From positions 1 to 13,038 of the forward strand of contig JAIEFH010000173.1 of the NCBI GenBank assembly GCA_029067025.1: a stretch of DNA of 13,038 bases. Reading direction: 5' to 3'. Below the pieces are notes generated by a model. The model had not been told where the DNA came from. It did not search any database and was given only the letters and a program-made list of their open reading frames with translations. Within the stretch, counting starts at the first letter, position 1. Every line of letters starts with the position of its first letter. This DNA comes from Oscillospiraceae bacterium (lineage in GTDB: Bacteria; Bacillota; Clostridia; Oscillospirales; Oscillospiraceae). The position numbers and the translations under genes are program-made. Shown here in pieces: positions 1-6,673 of the stretch.

Positions 1-1152
1 GGTGAGCAGATTTAGTGTGCTTTCCCCGGCGTTGACTGCCAGTTGGGGATGAAACACAGAGCGGGATGGAGAAAATACCTCTTGATAGGGGCAGTCTCGG
101 CCCAAAATCAGGTTAGTCACCAAATTTGCGGCGACCATAGAGGAAGTCATTCCCCACTTGTTGAAGCCGGTGACGACATACAGCCTGGGTAGGCGCGGGG
201 AGTACAGGCCGATATATGGTGCGCCGTCCAGCGTCATACAGTCCTGGGCGGCCCAGCGGCAGACCGGCTTGGCGTCCGGATAATGGCGGCGGGCGAAGTC
301 CTCCAGCGTGGCCCAGCCACGGCCCTTTTTTCCTGTGCGATGCCCACCGCCTCCCAGCAGAAGCAGATTGTGGTCATTGCGGAAGGACAGCCCCTTGCCG
401 CTCCCGTCCACATATATTCCGCCCAGATCCGGCCCGCCTTTCAGGGCCAGCACATAGGAGCGGCTCTGGTACATCTTCAGCCAATAGCAGCCGAATTTGT
501 TGAGAAAGGGAAAGTGGGTGGCAACGACGATATGATCCGCCCGAATTCTGCCGCCACCGGTCACCGCTTCCCCTGTTTTAACCTCCAGCACCCGGGTGTG
601 TTCGTAGATCCGCAGGCCGCCCAGCAGTCCGGCGGCGAATTTCAGCGGGTTAAACTGGGCCTGGCGGTCAAACCGTACCGCCCCGGCCACGGGGAAGGGG
701 AGAGGAACTTTGTCCGCCAGAACGGAGGGATGGCCCAGTTTATCCAGGGCGGCCAGCTCCTGTTCCAGCTCCTTCCGATTGTCTAGGGAGTAGACATAGC
801 TGGGCCTTTCCTCAAAATCGCAGGGAATATCCCGGCACAGGACGCGGAACCGTTCCAAAGCTGCCTGGTTGGCCTCCAGATAGGCCCTCGTCCGTTCCGG
901 GCCGAACTCCTTCAGCAGCTTGTGGTAAATCAACCCGTGCTGGACGGTGAGCTTGGCGGTGGTATTTTTCGTCACCCCGCCGCACAGCCGTCCCGCTTCC
1001 GCCAGTACGCAGTCCACACCGGCTTGGGTCAGTTCATAGGCGCACAGCAGCCCAGCGAGCCCGCCGCCGATGACCAGCACGTCGGCGCGGATGTCTCCCC
1101 GCAACGGCTTAAATTCGGGCAGCTGAACGGTTTTCTCCCATATAGATTCCAT
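1..1152 (-). CDS. YhfW-type FAD-dependent oxidoreductase, partial (3' end outside window)
   Basis: 384 codons are visible; the frame runs open to base 1, so the C-terminus is missing. The protein begins MESIWEKTVQLPEF and has an N-terminal Rossmann dinucleotide site, VLVIGGGLAG at about residues 25-34, with an acidic residue at the end of the second strand (LAEAG, 50-54). CGGVTKNTTAKLTVQHG (57-73) and the later GFNKWGMTSSMVAANL are typical of the DAO-fold oxidoreductases related to Bacillus subtilis YhfW. Family members are about 500 residues and normally end in a Rieske [2Fe-2S] domain, which would lie to the left of base 1. The frame has reached the EVFSPSR segment that normally precedes that domain. 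The substrate is unknown for the family. The ATG at 1152 is preceded by AGAGGTGAG, a good ribosome binding site. A weak -10-like TATGAT lies at 1194-1199, just after the gtrA terminator, so the gene probably has its own promoter. Family assignment is firm; the Rieske domain is inferred. Confidence 0.85.
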   Translation of the reverse strand, partial: MESIWEKTVQLPEFKPLRGDIRADVLVIGGGLAGLLCAYELTQAGVDCVLAEAGRLCGGVTKNTTAKLTVQHGLIYHKLLKEFGPERTRAYLEANQAALERFRVLCRDIPCDFEERPSYVYSLDNRKELEQELAALDKLGHPSVLADKVPLPFPVAGAVRFDRQAQFNPLKFAAGLLGGLRIYEHTRVLEVKTGEAVTGGGRIRADHIVVATHFPFLNKFGCYWLKMYQSRSYVLALKGGPDLGGIYVDGSGKGLSFRNDHNLLLLGGGGHRTGKKGRGWATLEDFARRHYPDAKPVCRWAAQDCMTLDGAPYIGLYSPRLPRLYVVTGFNKWGMTSSMVAANLVTNLILGRDCPYQEVFSPSRSVFHPQLAVNAGESTLNLLT

Positions 1153-1202
1153 CAACTCACCTCTTTTCCCTAGTATGTGTGGGTCGGCGGTAAATCATAA
1201 GC

Positions 1203-1232
1203 AAAAAAAGAACCGCAAAAGCGGTTCTTTTT
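1203..1232 (-). terminator. Intrinsic terminator after gtrA
   Basis: A perfect 12-bp stem, AAAAAGAACCGC (1205-1216) paired with GCGGTTCTTTTT (1221-1232), encloses an AAAA loop on the plus strand. On the minus strand it is followed by a run of T, the form of a Rho-independent terminator. It starts just past the gtrA stop codon. The A/T flanks make it potentially bidirectional. Confidence 0.85.
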
Positions 1233-1235
1233 CCG

Positions 1236-1658
1236 TCAATCTGTTTTCGATTTGAAAATGATGAATTTGCTCAGCACGTAGTTGACGATCACCACCACCA
1301 CGTTGGCGGCAAGCTTGACCACGAGATGGTTGCAGTGCAGCGTATCCACGAAGAACCACATAATGGCCATCTCCAGCCCAAGAGAAAACAGCCGGGCGGC
1401 TACCATCTGCCACAGCTCCCGCAGGGCCACCCGCCAGGCCCAGTCCCTGGACTGGAATACGAACAGCTTATTGACAAAATAGGCAAACAGTACGCTGATT
1501 GCCCAGGCGATGACGGTGCTGGTGAGGTAATAGATGTGCATAACCTCGGTGAGCAGGGTGTAGGCAGTGTAGTTGACGACAGTAGTCATAACGCCCCAGA
1601 ATAGATAGCTGATCAGCTCTCGGTGCTTGCGAAGCAGGGCCAGAATGGTATCGAACAT
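1236..1658 (-). CDS. GtrA family membrane protein
   Basis: 140 residues with four predicted membrane helices at about 14-38, 43-66, 84-104 and 113-135. The paired family signatures are present: VNYTAYTLL in helix 1, FAYFVNKLFVF after helix 2, and NYVLSKFIIFKS at the C-terminus. GtrA-like proteins are small integral membrane proteins linked to translocating polyprenyl-phosphate-linked sugars for cell-surface polysaccharide or glycosylation; the founding member flips bactoprenol-glucose in phage O-antigen conversion. The ATG at 1658 was chosen because GAGGAG lies 7 nt upstream; a TTG 12 codons upstream would place that ribosome binding site inside the gene. It lies 123 bp downstream of the flagellin-like gene on the same strand, with no terminator seen between them and no convincing promoter in the gap, so co-transcription is possible. 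The sugar substrate cannot be inferred, and no glycosyltransferase is adjacent. Confidence 0.88.
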   Translation of the reverse strand: MFDTILALLRKHRELISYLFWGVMTTVVNYTAYTLLTEVMHIYYLTSTVIAWAISVLFAYFVNKLFVFQSRDWAWRVALRELWQMVAARLFSLGLEMAIMWFFVDTLHCNHLVVKLAANVVVVIVNYVLSKFIIFKSKTD

Positions 1659-1781
1659 AATATTCTCCTCATTCAAAAGGATATGGGGGTTCAAATGGGC
1701 AGGGCAAGCGCATCCGCGAATACATACGGCGTTTACGCGCTGTGGGGCAGGCGGAGAACGCGCGGGGCGGGCTTTGGGCGC

Positions 1782-4727
1782 TCAGCGCAGCAGATAGCCC
1801 ACGTCCTCCATCCCGCGCTGGGTGAGAAAGACGGCCAGGGGGGACTGCCGCAGCACCTCGCGGATGTCGCATGACAGCGTATCGGCCTCGCCGGTCGTCC
1901 GCACCACGCTGGTATAGCTGTGGAAGCTGTACATACTGCTAAAGCTCTGCCCAAGCTGGCCGTACATTGCGCCATAAGCCCCCTGGAGCCGGGTGACCCA
2001 GCGGCGGTCGGCGGCGAGGACGGTCATAGCGGCCCGGGCTGCTTCCCGGGAGGTGAGATCCAGAGCGTCCAGGCGCAGGGCCCGGGCGGAGACCCGGAAC
2101 CGGGGCAGCGTTACGGCGCCTTCCCCCACCTGGAGGGAGAGCCCTTTCTGCGTCCAGAGCTTGGCTCCGCCAATATCCGTCCCGGCGGACACCTGAACTT
2201 TTCCGCAGTTGCCGAACAGGCAGCCGCCGATGTCCCCGTCGGGCCCGCCTCCCTGGGCTTTTACCACCCGGGCGGAGCCGGTGATGACGATGTCGCCGCA
2301 CGCTCCCTGGATACCCGCGCCGATGGCGGCGGCGCAGCAGGCGGCCTGGGCGGTCACTGTACCGCCTTGAATGCGGATGTCCCCTACAGGCGCGCCAAGC
2401 GCCCCGCCGATGCCGGCGCCGCCTCCGACTCCGGTGGCGGTGATGACCCCGCCGCGGATAAGAATGAGGCCAGTGCGTTCCCGGCCCACGCTGCTGTCCC
2501 GCCCGATGCCCGCGCCACCGGCTCCGCCGGTGGCGGTAAGGGTCCCGTCGGGCGCTCCTTTGGCGGCTTTGACCTGGTCAATGCGCAGGGAGGTGCCGTC
2601 CCCCAGGGATATGCCGGCACAGCCTGTGCCGCTCTCAAACACATTGTCCGTCCCGCGCTGCAAAAGCAGGGTAACGTCGTTCCCACGGCCCAGGTTGAAC
2701 GCTCTGCCTGACGACACCCGGCACTCCACGCCGTCCAGGATCAGTTCCACCGCGCCGATGCCATCGGCCAGGGAAATCCTGCCGCTGAAGGGCAGTTGGT
2801 TTCCGTCAGTCCCAGCACCTCCGGCGATGGCGGTCACCTCCCTGGAGAGGATGTGGAGGGTGCGGGTTTCCTCCTCGTAGCGCCAATCCACGTCCTGCTC
2901 ACCGCCGGTGACGGTGAACGGGTTGGGATACATTGAAATTTCCTGAAAGCTCCCCGCCTTTTCGTCCCAGCGCACGTAGATATAACGTGTCCTGGGGTGG
3001 CCCGCCTTATCCCGTCCCCGGAGGGCAATGGTGTGGGCAGGCCATTTTTCGTCGGAATCTTGCTTTAGCAGCCACAGCTGGACGGGATCCATCTGATCTT
3101 CCCGCAGGATCAATTGCCCCTGTCTGCCGTCTAATGCCAGGGAGGTGATGGAACTCCATTCCGAAAGCAGCGTTTTCCATACGATGTCAAATGGGGTCAG
3201 AGGTTCCCCCTGGGCGTTGTGTACGGCGATTCCCTCCGCCGCCAGCAGAGCGACAGGGCCGTCCACCACCACTGAGACTGCCGCGAATCCATTGGCCTCT
3301 TCGGTTAGCGCCACCGCGCCTCCAATCAGCCGCAGGACGCTGGACGCCCCACCCCGGAGATTGCCAATGCGCAGCAGCCCACCGCCATCCACGGTGAGGG
3401 TCACGCCGTCTTTTAACTGAACCTGGGCCAGCGTGTTCTCACCCGCGCTGAACACCCGGGTCTGGGGGTATTCCGCGGTCAGCAGGGGGGAGTTCACCTG
3501 CTGAAGGGTTACTGTCCCCGAGCCGGCAAGCCGGAGCGTTGGGTTCTCTTGGCCTTCCTGGTTCAGCCCCCGGAGGATCATATGTTCCGTTCCGTCTACT
3601 GTTAGTGAACCGGCCTCTGGGTCAAAGGACACAGCCGACAGATCTGGGCCCGACACTTGGACTGTTTCCAGTTCCAGCGTTTCCATTGGGAGGGCCGTAT
3701 CCTGTGCTTCCGCTGATGCAGCGATTCCGTCCAGCAGGCCCATCAGCCCGTCGCCGGAACCGCCCAAGGCGGCCAGCAGATCCATCAGCATTTCCAGATC
3801 TCCGCCGCCGCCCCCCGCCAGGAGAGCCAGCATGGAGGGCATGGACAGGAGATCGTCGCCGGACAGCAGTAAATCCATCAAAAAAGTATCCAGCCCTGGG
3901 GCTGTGCCCCCGGTGAACTGTGTCTGAAAATCCTCCAGACTGGTAAATGTGCCACCGGTCAGCAGCTCCAGCGCCTGATCCGGCGAAATGCCGTCCGCCA
4001 CCATCTCCAGCATCTGCCGCAGTCCCTCCGCCGCCTGGGCCGGATCTGCCGTCCCAGAGGGTGTGCCGCCGGAAATCACTGCTCCCAGGTAGAGCGCGGC
4101 CAGATAGCCTGCGGCGGAGCTGCTCTCCAGCGGCAGCTTCCCCAGGGCGGCCAGCAGCTCAGCGCCGCTGGCGGAGCCGTCCACCCCCAGTGCGGCCAGC
4201 AGCGCGGCTTTGTCGGGGGCGCTGTCCATCCCCCGGAGCAGCCAGGAGGGGAGGCTTTGAACCTCTTTCTGCCGGGCGGATAGGCCGTCCATCACCGCGT
4301 CCACCAGCGCGTCCAGGCCGTCCCCGGCCTCACCGTCCTGAAACAGCCCCGCTTCTACGCCGTCTTGGGCGATGCGGTCGATCTCCCCACGCAGCTGCTC
4401 CAGCTCCGCCTGGAGGACGGCGCGATCCAACCGGCCGTCCCCCGCGGCCTGCCGGGCCAGCTCTTCCATGCGGCCCAGGTTGTCCTCAACTTCCGCCAGG
4501 GCGGCTTCTCCCGACTGAAGTGTGCGGCGGCCCTCCCGGGCCTGCCGCCCCGCCTGGGTCACCCGGGCCATCAACTGCCGCAGGGTTTCCGAGACGGTGG
4601 CCGCCGCCCGGTTGGGGTTGGCCGCTTTCTGGGTCTGGCCTGTACCGGCCTGCTTCTCTGTCTTATCCGTCCTCTGATACCGGGACACGGCCAGTTCTCT
4701 GTTTCTGCGAATACTCAGCTCTCCCAT
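1782..4727 (-). CDS. Flagellin-like protein with large beta-solenoid-like insert
   Basis: 981 residues, no signal peptide and no membrane helix. Residues 44-120 resemble the conserved N-terminal (D1) helices of flagellin: VSETLRQLMARVTQAGRQAR, then EAALAEVEDNLGRMEELARQ, then LQAELEQLRGEIDRI, matching flagellin's ISEKMRGQIRGL, EGALNETHSILQRMRELSVQ and IQQEMDQLTSEINRI. Residues 883-930 resemble the C-terminal domain (LRLDALDLTSREAARAAM ... LQGAYGAMYGQL against flagellin AQAAL ... LGAVQNRL). The last residues (VFLTQRGMEDVGYLLR) follow the C-terminal D0 helix, which in flagellins ends LSLLR. Residues 1-43 have the length of an N-terminal D0 segment but are polar and divergent. Between the ends lie a Leu/Gly/Ala-rich segment (about 139-340, three LLAALG copies), a beta-rich region (about 345-720), and four Gly-rich repeats (729-849). 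Eight cysteines are present, unusual for flagellin. The ribosome binding site is modest (GGAAGGGGG about 12 nt before ATG). Role unknown: a divergent flagellin or filament-tip/adhesin protein is the best guess. The homology was read by eye. Confidence 0.72.
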   Translation of the reverse strand: MGELSIRRNRELAVSRYQRTDKTEKQAGTGQTQKAANPNRAAATVSETLRQLMARVTQAGRQAREGRRTLQSGEAALAEVEDNLGRMEELARQAAGDGRLDRAVLQAELEQLRGEIDRIAQDGVEAGLFQDGEAGDGLDALVDAVMDGLSARQKEVQSLPSWLLRGMDSAPDKAALLAALGVDGSASGAELLAALGKLPLESSSAAGYLAALYLGAVISGGTPSGTADPAQAAEGLRQMLEMVADGISPDQALELLTGGTFTSLEDFQTQFTGGTAPGLDTFLMDLLLSGDDLLSMPSMLALLAGGGGGDLEMLMDLLAALGGSGDGLMGLLDGIAASAEAQDTALPMETLELETVQVSGPDLSAVSFDPEAGSLTVDGTEHMILRGLNQEGQENPTLRLAGSGTVTLQQVNSPLLTAEYPQTRVFSAGENTLAQVQLKDGVTLTVDGGGLLRIGNLRGGASSVLRLIGGAVALTEEANGFAAVSVVVDGPVALLAAEGIAVHNAQGEPLTPFDIVWKTLLSEWSSITSLALDGRQGQLILREDQMDPVQLWLLKQDSDEKWPAHTIALRGRDKAGHPRTRYIYVRWDEKAGSFQEISMYPNPFTVTGGEQDVDWRYEEETRTLHILSREVTAIAGGAGTDGNQLPFSGRISLADGIGAVELILDGVECRVSSGRAFNLGRGNDVTLLLQRGTDNVFESGTGCAGISLGDGTSLRIDQVKAAKGAPDGTLTATGGAGGAGIGRDSSVGRERTGLILIRGGVITATGVGGGAGIGGALGAPVGDIRIQGGTVTAQAACCAAAIGAGIQGACGDIVITGSARVVKAQGGGPDGDIGGCLFGNCGKVQVSAGTDIGGAKLWTQKGLSLQVGEGAVTLPRFRVSARALRLDALDLTSREAARAAMTVLAADRRWVTRLQGAYGAMYGQLGQSFSSMYSFHSYTSVVRTTGEADTLSCDIREVLRQSPLAVFLTQRGMEDVGYLLR
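2181..2543 (-). repeat. Four tandem Gly-rich beta-solenoid-like protein repeats within the flagellin-like gene
   Basis: Residues 729-849 divide into four units of 32, 29, 29 and 31 residues. Each has the pattern (V)TATGG..GAGIGG....G.I.I.GG: TLTATGGAGGAGIG ... LILIRGG; VITATGVGGGAGIG ... DIRIQGG; TVTAQAACCAAAIG ... DIVITGS; ARVVKAQGGGPDGDIGG ... KVQVSAG. The alternating short strands and glycine turns suggest right-handed beta-helix coils, as in many large Firmicute surface proteins. The fold is inferred from pattern only. The repeats are diverged at the DNA level. Confidence 0.7.
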
Positions 4728-4797
4728 CTCATGGGCCCCCTTCCGCCAGGCGCAAAAGCCGTTTTTCCTTTTTTATCAATATCGTCTCATTGGCGGG

Positions 4798-4843
4798 AAA
4801 AAATAAGCTTCCTCTTTTGGCAGACAGCCGAAAGAGGAAACTT
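4798..4843 (-). terminator. Intrinsic terminator after the PHP phosphatase gene
   Basis: Arms at 4805-4821 (AAGCTTCCTCTTTTGGC) and 4827-4843 (GCCGAAAGAGGAAACTT) pair with two mismatches around an AGACA loop. On the minus strand the hairpin is followed at once by six T (4803-4798). It lies 12 bp past the stop codon of the PHP gene and separates it from the flagellin-like gene. The remaining 70 bp up to the flagellin-like start is AT-rich, with no promoter of good consensus. Confidence 0.85.
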
Positions 4844-4855
4844 GCTCATCCATAT

Positions 4856-5650
4856 TTATGATTTGGGCCCCAGGCCATCCACATAGTCCAGTGGGGTGAT
4901 CCCCATGCTCAGGAGCCGCTCCCTGGCAGCGGGCAGACAGTCGTCCCAAACCTGGTTGGGCTCGTGGCAGTCGGAACCGATGATGACCGGAATGCCGGTG
5001 CCTACCACTTTGTCCCAGAACTTTTGGTGGGGGTACATCAGCCGAGAGCCGTCTGGATAGTCATGGATTCCCCGCCGCAGGCCGTTGGCGTTATATTCCA
5101 GGATCACGCCGCTGCGGAGGGCGGCTTCGATGATGATTTCCGAAGCCTGATCGCAGTTCCGATCCCAGGCAAACTGCCCCAGCGCAAAAAGATCCGGATG
5201 CGCCGCTATACGGAAATAGCCGGTTTTCAGCGCCGCCGCAATTGCCCGGGCATATGCTACGTAGTCCCCGGTGCTTTGGGAGTAAAAGATGTTGTGAAGC
5301 TTGCCATGGGCGTCCGGAAAGAAATGCTCACCCAGGATCAGATAATCCAGCTTTTTCTTGGTCAGAAGTTCCTCGTAATAGGGGTGATATTTTGAAAGAT
5401 ATTCGATCTCCAGCCCCTTGTACAGGGTAATATCCGGGCGATATTCCTGAGCCAGCCGGTCGACGGCGGCGAGGTAATCATCCAGCTCCGCATAGGACAT
5501 TCGCAGGCCATAATCATGGTCGGGGAAGGGGGCGTGATCGGAAAATCCCAAGATGGAAATGCCCGCTTTTATCGCTTCAAGCACGTAATCACGCTCAGTT
5601 CCCTGGGCGTGGCGGCATCGCTGGGTATGTGTATGATAGTTTGCTTTCAT
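4856..5650 (-). CDS. PHP-domain histidinol-phosphatase (HisK-like)
   Basis: 264 residues, the usual length for the HisK/YtvP-like branch of the PHP superfamily. These are metal-dependent phosphoesterases; the typical member removes phosphate from L-histidinol phosphate in histidine synthesis. Metal-site motifs are all present: YHTHT (H6, H8) with H14, FSDHAP (D38, H39), GLEIEY (E81/E83), GEHFF (H109), AHPDLF (H151), and GSDCHE (D227, H229). The ATG at 5650 is preferred over an upstream start at 5677 because GGAAGGAAG lies just upstream and HTHT then sits at the expected position near the N-terminus. The gene stands alone between its own promoter and terminator, and no other histidine gene is nearby. 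The substrate could therefore be another phosphate ester; family membership is firm and the histidinol phosphate assignment is moderate. Confidence 0.88.
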   Translation of the reverse strand: MKANYHTHTQRCRHAQGTERDYVLEAIKAGISILGFSDHAPFPDHDYGLRMSYAELDDYLAAVDRLAQEYRPDITLYKGLEIEYLSKYHPYYEELLTKKKLDYLILGEHFFPDAHGKLHNIFYSQSTGDYVAYARAIAAALKTGYFRIAAHPDLFALGQFAWDRNCDQASEIIIEAALRSGVILEYNANGLRRGIHDYPDGSRLMYPHQKFWDKVVGTGIPVIIGSDCHEPNQVWDDCLPAARERLLSMGITPLDYVDGLGPKS

Positions 5651-5712
5651 AGAACTTCTTCCTTCCGCCGTCAGCATCCATCCTCTGGCGGGTCTGCCGG
5701 ATTTTCGACCTA

Positions 5713-5742
5713 ATTATACTATAAACACGGCGAATTTGTCTA
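5713..5742 (-). promoter_or_regulatory. Sigma-A promoter of the PHP phosphatase gene
   Basis: On the minus strand, TAGACA (-35, 5742-5737) and a perfect TATAAT (-10, 5718-5713) are separated by 18 nt. Transcription would begin near 5706, about 55 nt before the ATG at 5650. Confidence 0.75.
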
Positions 5743-5775
5743 TGGGAAACGAACGTATAAATGATAAAGCCCCAA

Positions 5776-5804
5776 GAGCGCCGCCCGGTTTTGAGGCGGC
5801 GCTC
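5776..5804 (-). terminator. Terminator hairpin after proC
   Basis: A perfect 10-bp GC stem, GAGCGCCGCC (5776-5785) with GGCGGCGCTC (5795-5804), has a 9-nt loop. It lies 24 bp past the proC stop codon. The sequence after it on the minus strand (TTGGGGCTTTATC) has only a poor T tract, so termination may be partial, but position and stability support an operon end. Confidence 0.65.
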
Positions 5805-5828
5805 CTGGTCGGACAGCGCGGGAAAACG

Positions 5829-6662
5829 TCAGGGCTTTTGTAAGGCCAGTTCCAGCGTTTTTTCGTAGGCGGCAATGACCGCCTCCATCACCGTGCCGCG
5901 AAACCCGGCCTGCTCCAGGGTCCGGACGCCCTGGATGGTGGAGCCGCCGGGGGAGCAGACGGCGTCCTTCAGAACGCCGGGGTGCTGGCCGGATTCCAAA
6001 ACCAATTTTGCGGAGCCTGCCAGCATCTGGGCGGCAAGCTCCATCGCCTGGGCTCGGGGCAGACCGCAGGCCACGCCGCCGTCCGCCAGGGCCTCAAGAA
6101 ACAAATCCGCAAAGGCCGGGCCGCAGCCGGATACAGCGGATCCGGCATCTATCAAACGCTCCGGCAGGGGAGAAAAGCGGCCTGCCCCAGCCATAGCGTC
6201 CAGAAACAGCCGTTCCTCCTCACCGGTGACATTCTCTGCGCAGGTATAGAGGATCATTCCCTCGCCAATGGAGGCCGGGGTGTTTGGCATGATGCGGATG
6301 ACGGGATAGTCCCTGCCCGCCAGCTCCTGAATTTTACCGATACTCAGTCCCGCGGCCATGGTTACCAGAAAAAAGCGATCCTGCCGCGCCGCCAGCGCGG
6401 GACGCAGTTCCGTCAGCAGATCCGCCATCATCTGGGGTTTTACGCCCAGAAAGATGAAATCCGCCCATTCCGCCGCGCCGGCGGCGTTGGATACTCCGCA
6501 GCCCAGCTCTTCCGCCAGGGCTTCCGCCTTTTGAGGCGTGCGGTTGGCGAGATGGATACAGCTTCCGGGAATTTTTCGCCGGGCCGCGCGGGCCAGTGCC
6601 CCGCCCATATTTCCAGTGCCGATGAAACCCAGTTTTACACCGCTGAGCGCTCTGTCACACAT
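5829..6662 (-). CDS. proC: Pyrroline-5-carboxylate reductase
   Basis: 277 residues, close to the family's usual 265-280. It catalyses the last step of proline synthesis, NAD(P)H-dependent reduction of delta1-pyrroline-5-carboxylate to L-proline, in the cytoplasm. The N-terminal Rossmann site GFIGTGNMG is at 12-20, followed by the conserved KP (75-76) and MPNTP (125-129). The C-terminal helical dimerisation/substrate domain carries SGCGPAF (178-184; commonly SGSGPAY) and CSPGGST (236-242; commonly SPGGTT). The ATG at 6662 follows AGGAGG, and that site overlaps the proA stop codon (GATAGGAGG). This implies translational coupling to proA, 11 bp away. It is the last gene of proBAC and is followed by a GC-rich hairpin. 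Assignment is firm. Confidence 0.97.
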   Translation of the reverse strand: MCDRALSGVKLGFIGTGNMGGALARAARRKIPGSCIHLANRTPQKAEALAEELGCGVSNAAGAAEWADFIFLGVKPQMMADLLTELRPALAARQDRFFLVTMAAGLSIGKIQELAGRDYPVIRIMPNTPASIGEGMILYTCAENVTGEEERLFLDAMAGAGRFSPLPERLIDAGSAVSGCGPAFADLFLEALADGGVACGLPRAQAMELAAQMLAGSAKLVLESGQHPGVLKDAVCSPGGSTIQGVRTLEQAGFRGTVMEAVIAAYEKTLELALQKP

Positions 6663-6673
6663 ATCATTTCCTC

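Noticed and set aside
1920..2711. Long plus-strand open frames (also 3947-4861) opposite the flagellin-like gene
   Set aside because: They are Pro/Arg/Gly-rich shadow frames without recognisable domains, facing a minus-strand gene with coherent protein structure and a start signal.
4728..4797. A sigma-D (FliA)-like promoter before the flagellin-like gene (GACGATAT on the minus strand, with TATT 15 nt upstream)
   Set aside because: The -10-like element matches GCCGATAA at only six of eight positions and the -35-like element matches TAAA at two of four. It also overlaps the upstream terminator's T tract, so the match is too weak to claim.
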